A DNA stretch of 64,000 nt, taken from positions 310,001-374,000 of the forward strand of contig JAEYLX010000032.1 in the NCBI GenBank assembly GCA_023407575.1. The letters are read 5' to 3'. How positions within the stretch are numbered: the stretch's first letter is position 1; each line of letters opens with the position of its first letter. Source of the stretch: Bacillota bacterium (GTDB lineage: Bacteria > Bacillota > Clostridia > Lachnospirales > Lachnospiraceae). Made by a program: the position numbers and the translations under genes. The notes under the pieces were generated by a model that worked only from the letters and a program-made list of their open reading frames with translations, was not told the origin of the DNA and searched no databases. Positions 17,714 to 24,795 of the stretch are shown here, one piece after another.

Positions 17714-18058
17714 ATGCAGGATCTTGAATGTGGATTTTGTAATCTGGTAAAAGGCTTACCTACACAGCAGGAGCAACTTAACATTATCTATGAGTCTGAT
17801 AATGTTATTGCTTTTCATTCAACCATGCCATTTGCCGAAGTACATATTATAGTAATAACAAAACGTCATATTCCTACTATTTTTGATTTAGCAGTCGAAG
17901 ATGATGAACTTAAATTAGAATTTTTGTCGGTTATCAAAATTGCATCACAAGAAGTCATTAATTTAAAAGGTGCATGTAAAGTAGAAATGTACTTAGGGGA
18001 GTTCCAACAGATGAAACACCTGCATTGCCATGTTATTTATGATTCAGGTATTGATTAA
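17714..18058 (+). CDS. HIT family protein (histidine triad nucleotide hydrolase/transferase)
   Basis: 114 aa, a single HIT domain. The triad HLHCHV lies near residues 103-108, and the N-terminus carries CGFC, half of the zinc-binding pattern seen in HIT proteins. IYESDNVIAFHSTMPFAEVH corresponds to the usual substrate-binding strands. HIT proteins hydrolyse nucleotide phosphoramidates or related bonds. The sequence is divergent (the loop before the triad reads EFQQMKHLH rather than the usual GQxVxHxH), so the substrate cannot be named. RBS GGGGGA precedes the ATG. Confidence 0.85.
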   Translation: MQDLECGFCNLVKGLPTQQEQLNIIYESDNVIAFHSTMPFAEVHIIVITKRHIPTIFDLAVEDDELKLEFLSVIKIASQEVINLKGACKVEMYLGEFQQMKHLHCHVIYDSGID

Positions 18059-18251
18059 AACCAATTAATAAAAATGATACACAAGTATTCAACTGTTTTC
18101 AGTAAACGGCTATTAAGACACGTATTTTTATCTATATCTTTATTTTCATTAAAATTAGGTAAAGATATATTAATAAAGCGGAGAATTATTGCTTGACTCA
18201 AAAAGAATAATAACAACTATTAATTATGAAATAGCCTTAATAACAAAAAAT

Positions 18252-18297
18252 ACCTATAAACAAATACTTAGTAGATTTGTTTATAGGTGTTTTTTTT
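18252..18297 (+). terminator. Strong hairpin terminator after the HIT gene region
   Basis: ACCTATAAACAAAT (18252-18265) pairs perfectly with ATTTGTTTATAGGT (18275-18288), followed by a run of eight T. It lies 194 nt after the HIT stop; the sequence between (18059-18251) shows no gene. Confidence 0.85.
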
Positions 18298-18372
18298 GAT
18301 TAATTGAATTTATATCTATTATAGGGAACACTTAAGTTACATAAAAAGTAGTAGAACTAAAAAATCATGTCC

Positions 18373-18400
18373 TTGACAATGGAATAAAATAGTATATAAT
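18373..18400 (+). promoter_or_regulatory. Consensus sigma-A promoter of the starch-binding protein gene
   Basis: Perfect TTGACA (18373-18378), 16-nt spacer and perfect TATAAT (18395-18400). The transcript would start near 18407, inside the first palindrome, with a leader of about 155 nt. Confidence 0.85.
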
Positions 18401-18404
18401 TATA

Positions 18405-18485
18405 GTTAATCGATTAACAGAATTATTAATATTTTAATGTAAAAGTATTTAATAATAAGGAATAATCAATTAATTAATCGATTAA
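18405..18485. promoter_or_regulatory. Two LacI-type palindromic operators
   Basis: GTTAATCGATTAAC (18405-18418) is a perfect 14-bp palindrome on the start site, and TTAATCGATTAA (18474-18485) repeats its 12-bp core 68 bp downstream. A central CG dyad is typical of LacI-family operators, and two sites would allow looping. No lacI-type gene lies in the window. Confidence 0.65.
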
Positions 18486-18561
18486 GTATATTTAAATCTC
18501 TATATAATCCATTTTGAAATATTTATGGATGAATATGTTCAATTTTGAAAGGAGAAAAGGT

Positions 18562-19140
18562 ATGAGTAAAATGAAAAAGAAATTAGTTGGGGTAGTAGTA
18601 TTAGCAATGGTGATGAGCTTTGTATTAAGTGTTCCTGCATTTGCAGAAGAAACATTTACCGTGCACGCAAATGTTGCAAGTGATTGGGGAACACCAGCTA
18701 TATGGGCATGGTCAGACCCTGATTTAGTAAATGTATTTGAGGCATGGCCAGGACAACAGTTAGTAGCAGAAGAAGGTAAAGATGGTTGGTTCTCTTACTC
18801 TATTCCTACCTGGGCTAATTGTGTAATCATCAATGACAATGGTGCTGGAAAACAAACACTAAATCTTCCTGTTGAAGCAAAAGAAGTGTGGATTACAGTT
18901 ACAGCTGATAACGCTGAAGTGGTTTATGAAGCTCCAGCAGGTTATGCTGCTGCAGAAGTAACAGAGGAAGCTGTTGTTGAAGATACAACTGCTGTTGATA
19001 CTGCAACAGAAGAGACCACAGAAGAAGCTACAACTGATGTTCCTAAGACCGGTGTTGCTGACTTTATGTACTTATATATGGGGCTTGCTGGATTATCAGG
19101 TGCAGGGTACCTAGTTATTAAGAAAAACAGAGCTAAATAA
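18562..19140 (+). CDS. Secreted starch-binding (CBM26-like) protein with wall-sorting signal
   Basis: 192 aa from ATG 18562 after GGAGAAAAGG. A signal peptide ends at VPAFAEE (about residue 27). Residues 28-115 look like a CBM25/26-type starch-binding module: aromatic NVASDWGTPAIWAW, FEAWPGQQL, GWFSYSIPTWANCVI. A Thr/Glu/Val-rich linker follows, then VPKTG (an LPXTG variant), a hydrophobic helix and the basic tail KKNRAK, the layout of a sortase substrate. There is no catalytic domain, so it probably holds starch or a similar glucan at the cell surface. The promoter and twin operators suggest tight sugar control. Confidence 0.8.
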   Translation: MSKMKKKLVGVVVLAMVMSFVLSVPAFAEETFTVHANVASDWGTPAIWAWSDPDLVNVFEAWPGQQLVAEEGKDGWFSYSIPTWANCVIINDNGAGKQTLNLPVEAKEVWITVTADNAEVVYEAPAGYAAAEVTEEAVVEDTTAVDTATEETTEEATTDVPKTGVADFMYLYMGLAGLSGAGYLVIKKNRAK

Positions 19141-19222
19141 TAAATGTAAAACATGATACATTATCAATAATAAAAATAGTTAATGCAGGATAAGTAAAAT
19201 TTTATATGTTCTTACTTATCTA

Positions 19223-19257
19223 AAAAGCCGTAGGACTTAAAGTCCTGCGGCTTTTCG
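19223..19257 (+). terminator. Terminator after the starch-binding protein gene
   Basis: AAAAGCCGTAGGACTT pairs with AAGTCCTGCGGCTTTT (one G-U), ending in TTTT. It lies about 80 nt after the stop. It also faces the minus-strand DUF2812 gene. Confidence 0.85.
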
Positions 19258-19313
19258 ATTGTTGATTAGCTAATATTTCATGATTCTTATGGATATAAGG
19301 CTCGAGTTATTGC

Positions 19314-19943
19314 TTATTCGTAAACTCTATTTTCCCTCTTTAATTGACTGACCAGCGTGGAATATTTAATGGTAGGGATAGCAAATAAAATTGCTATAGT
19401 TAGCATAAATATTCTAGTCAACCACATCATAGGTGCAGATATAGAAGATATATTTGGTAGGAAGGTCATGATTATTAAACCAAGAACCATAAAAACCGCC
19501 CAAATATAAGCTTGTTTCACCGATTTATAAAGATACAATTTATCTTGAAGGTCAGTGTGAAGATTAAATGGATGTCCATCTCTCTTTTTTTCTAATATTA
19601 TTAGCTCTTTATTATATCCTCCAGGTGAGGTACTAATTTGACCCATACCCTTTACATAAGGCCGCCATCTTACTTTTCCAAAAGAGAAATTTAGGTTTAT
19701 ATTTTTTGTAAAAGTACGAAAGTTCATTTCTTCAAGAAACTGACGGTATTTCTTGGACTCGGAATACTTCCTGTCTCCTGCATACTCTACCGCATATACA
19801 TATTCATCAGGGGTACAAGGTTCAAAGGAATAGAGTATCTTGCCACACTTCTTTAGCCGATACCCTTGAGCTGCCATGCGGTTTAACCAATGTGCTTGAC
19901 CATCCAGAAAATCAAAAAAATATCGAAAAACTATCTTACTCAT
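19314..19943 (-). CDS. DUF2812 domain membrane protein
   Basis: 209 aa. The first 70 residues (FFDFLDGQAHWLNRMAAQGY, then YSFEPCTPDEYVYAVEY) match the DUF2812 pattern, and two hydrophobic helices near residues 143-190 anchor it in the membrane. It overlaps the PadR gene by 4 nt (ATGA). PadR-DUF2812 pairs are common in Clostridia. The family has no established function; by analogy with similar PadR-linked membrane proteins it may respond to membrane stress, which is a guess. Confidence 0.85.
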   Translation of the reverse strand: MSKIVFRYFFDFLDGQAHWLNRMAAQGYRLKKCGKILYSFEPCTPDEYVYAVEYAGDRKYSESKKYRQFLEEMNFRTFTKNINLNFSFGKVRWRPYVKGMGQISTSPGGYNKELIILEKKRDGHPFNLHTDLQDKLYLYKSVKQAYIWAVFMVLGLIIMTFLPNISSISAPMMWLTRIFMLTIAILFAIPTIKYSTLVSQLKRENRVYE

Positions 19944-20284
19944 TTGTTTTCCCTTTCCCTTTCAATAATAGTGGAGGCTAGATCCATAACTTCATCAAGA
20001 CGTTTTAGTTCTTCCTTTGCTTTCTCTTTTCCAATACCTGTTATTACATACTGTTTTTTCTTACTGTCAGCTTCATTATCAATGGGAATAATCCACTTTT
20101 TCTTAACTAAGGTATTAATCGCACCATATAAGGTACCAGCACCTAATGAAACTCGTCCATTTGTTTCTCTTTCAATAAATTGCATAATACCGTAGCCATG
20201 GTTTGGTTGATATACAGCTAACATTACTAGAAAGGTTGTTTCTGTGAGAGCACCACCTTTTATATACTCTCTTATAAAAATCAC
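19940..20284 (-). CDS. PadR family transcriptional regulator
   Basis: 114 aa, the short PadR form (subfamily with a single C-terminal helix for dimerisation). The winged helix-turn-helix is visible as ETTFLVMLAVYQPNHGYGIM, then LGAGTLYGAINTLVKKKWI. It leads the PadR-DUF2812 operon and probably represses it. A perfect inverted repeat brackets the -10 box of its own promoter, which fits autoregulation. Confidence 0.93.
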   Translation of the reverse strand: MIFIREYIKGGALTETTFLVMLAVYQPNHGYGIMQFIERETNGRVSLGAGTLYGAINTLVKKKWIIPIDNEADSKKKQYVITGIGKEKAKEELKRLDEVMDLASTIIERERENK

Positions 20285-20292
20285 TCCTAACT

Positions 20293-20335
20293 ATTACGTT
20301 TACTGTAATATATCATTAAACGTAATAAATGTCAA
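20293..20335 (-). promoter_or_regulatory. padR promoter with inverted-repeat operator
   Basis: On the minus strand TTGACA (20335-20330), 17-nt spacer and TATATT (20312-20307). The perfect 10-bp inverted repeat ATTACGTTTA (20293-20302) and TAAACGTAAT (20317-20326) flanks the -10 box on both sides, a good site for a PadR dimer. Confidence 0.75.
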
Positions 20336-20483
20336 TAAATAACTAATTGTATTTACTGAAATATGGTAATACTTCTTGATTTAAAATTAGAAAAGTGCAA
20401 TAATTCCTGTAAATGGAAATAAAATCGTATTTGGCAGTAAAATGGTTACCTAAGAAAAAATTTAAATAAAAATGTAATTATCA

Positions 20484-20512
20484 TTGACTTTTCAATCTGA
20501 TTGAATTACTAT
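20484..20512 (+). promoter_or_regulatory. Promoter of the OpuB-like/metY operon with spacer palindrome
   Basis: TTGACT (20484-20489), 17-nt spacer, TACTAT (20507-20512). The spacer is almost exactly filled by the palindrome TTCAATCTGATTGAA (20491-20505), a likely repressor site. Confidence 0.7.
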
Positions 20513-20565
20513 GTCTTTGAACATAGTATACATATAAAATAAGTATGTAATAGAGGAGGTGCTAT

Positions 20566-21204
20566 ATGCAAGAGATTTTAGATTATATTATGCTCAATTG
20601 GAGAAATATCTTGAAGCTGGTTTGGCAGCATATTGATATTAGCCTGATTTCTATTATCTTTGCAATGATTATAGCAATTCCGCTGGGTATTTTTAGTACA
20701 CGATGTAGTAGCCTGACAAAGCTGTTTAAGAGTGTATTTGGAACACTAAGAGTTATACCAAGTCTTGCAATTTTAATACTTTGCATACCAATTATGGGAA
20801 CGGGAATGAAACCTGCTGTAACAGCCTTAGCAGTTCTTGCAATTCCACCTATTTTGATTAATACTACGCTGGCATTTAAAACCTTACCGGCTCCAGTACT
20901 GGAAACTGCATTTGCAATGGGAATGGGAAAGTGGCGAACCTTTTTTACAGTAAAATTTCCATTAGCCTTTCCACTGATATTTGCAGGAATTAAAACTGCA
21001 GTAGTTGAAGTAATTGCCAGTGCTACCTTAGCCGCTTATATTGGGGCAGGAGGACTTGGAAGCCTTATTTTTACAGGGTTAGGGTTAATGAGAACGGATC
21101 TGTTAATTATAGGGGGCGGCTCCGTAGGCTTACTCTCGCTTTTCGCTGGTTTCTTACTCAATTTGCTGGACCATAGAATTACAAGATATAAAAAAGTAAG
21201 TTAA
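20566..21204 (+). CDS. Osmoprotectant-type ABC transporter permease (OpuB/OpuC family), first copy
   Basis: 212 aa with about five or six membrane helices and the binding-protein-dependent permease loop ETAFAMGMGKWRTFFTVKFPLAFPLIFAGI. It matches permeases of the glycine betaine/choline/carnitine family (OpuCB, OsmW). The ATG follows AGAGGAGG. It begins a six-gene operon with a binding protein, an iron-sulfur protein, the ATPase, a second permease and metY. Linkage to metY suggests a sulfur compound rather than an osmolyte as substrate; this is inference. Confidence 0.9.
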   Translation: MQEILDYIMLNWRNILKLVWQHIDISLISIIFAMIIAIPLGIFSTRCSSLTKLFKSVFGTLRVIPSLAILILCIPIMGTGMKPAVTALAVLAIPPILINTTLAFKTLPAPVLETAFAMGMGKWRTFFTVKFPLAFPLIFAGIKTAVVEVIASATLAAYIGAGGLGSLIFTGLGLMRTDLLIIGGGSVGLLSLFAGFLLNLLDHRITRYKKVS

Positions 21205-21256
21205 TGAAAGATGCAATATAAATATTTCGCCTGATTAGGCCAAGGAGGACTACTTT

Positions 21257-22210
21257 ATGAAAAAGAATATTCTTAGAAAGATATCACTTGCACTGATAGT
21301 TGTTTTAGTTTTAACATCCTTTATCGCTTGTTCAAATAAATCAGATACAGCGGATAAGGATACCGACAAATCAGGTACTACCGATGATTCCACTACACCA
21401 TCAAAGGATACAGTAATTAAAATTGGGTCAAAGGATTTTACAGAAAATCTAATTCTTGCGGAATTATATGCACTTGCACTTGAGGATAAGGGATTTGAGG
21501 TTGAGCGAGTGTTTAATCTTGCAAGCGCCGTAGTACATACAACTCTAGTAAGTGGTGATATTGATTTATATCCAGAATATACAGGTACAGGATTACTCTC
21601 TATTCTGAAACTTCCTTTGGAAACTGATCCGCAGAAGGTGTATGATACGGTAAAGGCTGAATATGAGACACAATTTAATCTGGTATGGCTGGATTATGCG
21701 CAAGCAAATGACGGTCAAGGACTTGTTATTACCACAAAGGCATCTGACGAATATGGAATTAAGACAATCTCTGATTTACAGAAGAATGCGGATAAATTGA
21801 GATTTGCTTCCCAGGGTGAATTCGATACCAGAGACGATGGTATTCCGGCATTAACCGCAACCTATGGCGAATTTAATTGGAAGTCCTCCAATGTATATGA
21901 CAACGGTTTGAAATATGAAGTATTAAAGAATGATGAAGCAGATGTAGCTGTTGCTTATACAACAGAGGGGCAATTGGTTGATACAACCTTTACATTATTA
22001 GAAGATGATAAATATGTATGGCCTCCCTATAATATTGCTCCAGTTGTCAGCAAAGCTGCTTTAGATGCTAATCCAGAAATTGCAGATATTCTGAATGCTA
22101 TCAATGCAAAAATCGATACGAAGACAATTACTTCTTTAAATGCCAAGGTAGATGTAGACAAAGAGGAATATGAGGAAGTTGCAAAGGAGTTTTACGACTC
22201 GGTTAAATAA
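21257..22210 (+). CDS. OpuBC/OsmoF-type substrate-binding lipoprotein
   Basis: 317 aa. The lipoprotein signal ends in LTSFIACSNK and is followed by a short Asp/Thr/Ser linker. The mature domain has the signature of quaternary-amine binding proteins: IKIGSKDFTENLILAELYAL, then SGDIDLYPEYTGTGL and GLVITTKASDEYGI. It delivers substrate to the two permeases of this operon. Family members bind choline, betaine, carnitine or related compounds; aromatic cage residues cannot be assigned with confidence. A large structured element lies between this gene and the next. Confidence 0.92.
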   Translation: MKKNILRKISLALIVVLVLTSFIACSNKSDTADKDTDKSGTTDDSTTPSKDTVIKIGSKDFTENLILAELYALALEDKGFEVERVFNLASAVVHTTLVSGDIDLYPEYTGTGLLSILKLPLETDPQKVYDTVKAEYETQFNLVWLDYAQANDGQGLVITTKASDEYGIKTISDLQKNADKLRFASQGEFDTRDDGIPALTATYGEFNWKSSNVYDNGLKYEVLKNDEADVAVAYTTEGQLVDTTFTLLEDDKYVWPPYNIAPVVSKAALDANPEIADILNAINAKIDTKTITSLNAKVDVDKEEYEEVAKEFYDSVK

Positions 22211-22219
22211 TTCCAACGA

Positions 22220-22344
22220 TTCAGAACCAAGCTCGAAAACCTATGGTTTTCTTGTTGTTTGGCTCTCGCCAAACATATTTATAAAAATTATCCTTAGAAA
22301 GCAAGCTTTCAAGGCCAATTTTTATAAGTATGCTTGGTTCTGAA
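22220..22344. repeat. Four-stem structured intergenic element
   Basis: A 13-bp perfect outer stem (TTCAGAACCAAGC at 22220-22232, GCTTGGTTCTGAA at 22332-22344) encloses three hairpins: GAAAACC/GGTTTTC (22235-22251), TGTTTGGC/GCCAAACA with loop TCTC (22256-22275), and an 11-bp stem TTATAAAAATT/AATTTTTATAA (22279-22327) with an inner CCTT/AAGG and GAAAG/CTTTC extension. It has no T-run. It may be a cis RNA, a processing site or a small palindromic mobile element. Confidence 0.8.
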
Positions 22345-22377
22345 CTTGTTACAAGTAATCTATGGAGGCTGACATAA

Positions 22378-23286
22378 ATGGTAAACCAGTCATTTGTTCA
22401 AAAATTCCAGGTGCCTGAGACGGCGTATCCTGTAATTAATCGGATGTTTACGCAGAAGGAAATTGATTTTGTAGTAGCAATTAAGAAAGAGGTATTTTCA
22501 AATAGAGACGTGGAAGAACTGGGAGTGGAGGAAGCGAATCTTTTTATTAAAAGCTGCTACAAAAGAGGGATAATATCAATAGTTGATGAAATCAAGGAGA
22601 CATATAAAATATCGGATTTCTATGGAAGACTTGATATATTCTCAATATCTGAAACGGATACCTATCGAAGTTTTACAAAAGAAGAAAGAAAAGCCCTGGA
22701 TGAATGGTACTTTGACGAATATTATAACGGACTGGAGCAAGATCCTAATGTTCGGCCTACGCAGGATGAGATTCTTCCTCTGGATGAAGTATTATCCTTT
22801 ATAGATAAACAGGAGCGGGCGGTATATCTTAATTATTGTGATTGCAGAAGCTTGAGTGGTGATTGTGGTATGCCGACGAAAACCTGTATTACGTACAGAA
22901 ATGGTATCAACTCCTTTGTACATCGGGGTTTATCCGAAGAGATTACCAAGGAGGCAGCAAAGGAAATCGTTACTTTGGCTGATAAGACGGGCCTAATGCA
23001 TACCGTTAATCCCAATGGAATCTGTAATTGTTGTAATGACTGCTGTTACTTGTTTCGAGCACAAAAAAGGCGTGATAGTGCTGGCTTTTGGCCCAAAACG
23101 GATCATGTGATAGAGTTAGATAATAATAAATGCATTTCCTGTGGCAAATGCGTAAGAACCTGTCATTTTAAGGTATTTGAAAAGGACGGAGTTGTACGTG
23201 CTGATCAGTATAAATGTATTGGCTGTGGAATCTGTGTCAGAGTATGCCCGGTAGGCGCATTACAATTGGTGAAAACATTAATTTGA
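22378..23286 (+). CDS. 4Fe-4S dicluster-type ferredoxin protein
   Basis: 302 aa, cytoplasmic. The C-terminus (residues 250-292) is an 8-Fe ferredoxin: C252-x2-C-x2-C-x3-C262 and C280-x2-C-x2-C-x3-C290-P. A further cysteine-rich part is unusual: YCDCR with Cys154, 156, 163 and 170, then CNCCNDCC at 216-223, enough for one or two more metal centres. Residues 1-120 have no motif I recognise beyond a possible winged helix. GGAGG precedes the ATG. Lying inside a transporter-metY operon, it probably supplies electrons for reductive handling of the imported compound; the reaction is unknown. Confidence 0.85.
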   Translation: MVNQSFVQKFQVPETAYPVINRMFTQKEIDFVVAIKKEVFSNRDVEELGVEEANLFIKSCYKRGIISIVDEIKETYKISDFYGRLDIFSISETDTYRSFTKEERKALDEWYFDEYYNGLEQDPNVRPTQDEILPLDEVLSFIDKQERAVYLNYCDCRSLSGDCGMPTKTCITYRNGINSFVHRGLSEEITKEAAKEIVTLADKTGLMHTVNPNGICNCCNDCCYLFRAQKRRDSAGFWPKTDHVIELDNNKCISCGKCVRTCHFKVFEKDGVVRADQYKCIGCGICVRVCPVGALQLVKTLI

Positions 23287-23304
23287 TTGTAGGTATGACA
23301 GGAA

Positions 23305-23326
23305 AGTGAATTTTAGAAAATTCACT
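23305..23326. repeat. Short perfect inverted repeat before the ATPase gene
   Basis: AGTGAATTTT-AG-AAAATTCACT, 18 nt after the ferredoxin stop. Without a T-run it is not a normal terminator. It lies between the ferredoxin stop and the preferred ATPase start and could be an operator or mRNA element. Confidence 0.55.
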
Positions 23327-23386
23327 CTGCAAAAAGTAGGGCTTAGCTTTAATTTTGCAGACAATGAGAAAGGCAAGGTTATTTGT

Positions 23387-24157
23387 ATGAGTATAGCTGC
23401 TGAATTTATTAATATTAATAAACATTTCCCCAAGTCCAATTATAAAGCACTCGATAACATTAATATCAGTATCGAGGAGGGAGAGTTAATTACCATACTT
23501 GGAACCTCGGGCTGTGGGAAAACAACCTTATTAAAAATGGTAAATAGAATTTATGAGCCTGATAGCGGTGAGATCAAATTATTTGGTCAGGATATTAAAG
23601 AGATGGATCCCGTTAAGCTTAGAAGAAGCATTGGCTATGTAATTCAGCAGGTAGGCTTATTTCCTCATATGACAATCTATAATAATATTGCTACCGTTCC
23701 AAAGATACTTGGTTGGGATAAGACTAGAATTCGTAATAGAGTGGAAGAACTGTTTGAACTAGTTAACCTGGATTACAAGGAGTTTAAGGATAGATATCCT
23801 GCTCAATTATCCGGTGGGCAGCAGCAGAGAATCGGGCTTGCCAGAGCCTTGGCTGCAGACCCTTCTTTAATGTTACTGGATGAACCTTTTGGAGCTATTG
23901 ATGCCATTAATAGAGAGAAACTTCAGGACGAATTAATACGAATTCATGTAGCGTCCAAGAAGACATTCTTATTTGTAACACATGATATCAATGAGGCTTT
24001 TAAACTTGGTACAAAAGTTTTAATAATGGATAGCGGTCACGTGAAGCAATTTGCAACACCTTCAGAGATTATTAAAAATCCTGCAGATGAATTTGTTCAA
24101 ACCTTGATACGTTCTGCCAGTAAGCAATATTTTGATACGGATGGAGGAGGGATATAA
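23387..24157 (+). CDS. Osmoprotectant-type ABC transporter ATP-binding protein
   Basis: 256 aa from ATG 23387, with AAGG 8 nt before; an in-frame GTG at 23306 lies inside the inverted repeat and has no ribosome binding site. Walker A GTSGCGKTTLLKM, Q-loop VIQQVGLFPHMT, signature LSGGQQQRIGLARAL, Walker B LMLLDEPFGAID and the switch histidine in FVTHDINEAF are all present. The C-terminal CBS pair of OpuCA/ProV-type ATPases is missing, so it lacks the ionic-strength sensor; this supports uptake for nutrition rather than osmoprotection. The stop overlaps the next start (TAATG). Confidence 0.9.
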   Translation: MSIAAEFININKHFPKSNYKALDNINISIEEGELITILGTSGCGKTTLLKMVNRIYEPDSGEIKLFGQDIKEMDPVKLRRSIGYVIQQVGLFPHMTIYNNIATVPKILGWDKTRIRNRVEELFELVNLDYKEFKDRYPAQLSGGQQQRIGLARALAADPSLMLLDEPFGAIDAINREKLQDELIRIHVASKKTFLFVTHDINEAFKLGTKVLIMDSGHVKQFATPSEIIKNPADEFVQTLIRSASKQYFDTDGGGI

Positions 24158-24795
24158 TGCTTGCCTACTTTTCCAAGTATCATGATAAATTATTTACGGC
24201 GTTATTTGAACATTTAAAACTGGTGGGAACTACTCTGCTTATATCTGTTGTTCTGGCTTTTGTAATTACATTGATTATTGTAAGATCACAATTTTTATCT
24301 AATATAATAATACAAATATTTGGGGTGGTGTATTCCATCCCCAGTTTAGCATTGTTCTCTCTGCTTATTCCAGTTATGGGCATCGGTCCGAATACAGCCA
24401 TTTTCGTACTGGTATTGTATAATCAGTTTTTACTGCTTCGCAATAATATTGCAGGATTACGAGGTGTAGATCCAGCAGTACTGGAGGTGGCAAAGGGAAT
24501 GGGGATGAGTGAGTGGCAGAGATTAATTAAAGTACAGATACCACTTGCCTTACCGGTAATTATGGCAGGAATCCATCTTGCAATTATCTCTACGATTGGA
24601 ATTGCTACCATTGCAGCCACCATCCATGCAGGTGGGCTTGGAAGAATTTTATTTGACGGGCTTAGAACCATGAACTCTAATAAGATCATCTGGGGTACTA
24701 TTTTCTGTGCAGGTATTGCCTGGATAGCGGATATCTTATTGCGATTACTTGAAAAAATACTATACAAAAAGGTAGGATATCAGAATGAGCTATGA
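24157..24795 (+). CDS. Osmoprotectant-type ABC transporter permease, second copy
   Basis: 212 aa, the same length as the first permease and with the same motif (EVAKGMGMSEWQRLIKVQIP followed by LALPVIMAGI). The two presumably form a heterodimeric channel, as in OpuB and OpuC. It overlaps the ATPase gene by one base and metY by 11 bases, so it is translationally coupled to both. The tight coupling with metY argues that the transporter and the sulfhydrylase work on one pathway. Confidence 0.92.
   Translation: MLAYFSKYHDKLFTALFEHLKLVGTTLLISVVLAFVITLIIVRSQFLSNIIIQIFGVVYSIPSLALFSLLIPVMGIGPNTAIFVLVLYNQFLLLRNNIAGLRGVDPAVLEVAKGMGMSEWQRLIKVQIPLALPVIMAGIHLAIISTIGIATIAATIHAGGLGRILFDGLRTMNSNKIIWGTIFCAGIAWIADILLRLLEKILYKKVGYQNEL

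Noticed and set aside
20340..20565. SAM riboswitch or T-box before the transporter-metY operon
   Set aside because: The promoter leaves a leader of only about 45 nt and no S-box or T-box consensus was found upstream.
22220..22344. Rho-independent terminator
   Set aside because: The fold is multibranched and no U-run follows; downstream genes are on the same strand without another promoter visible.
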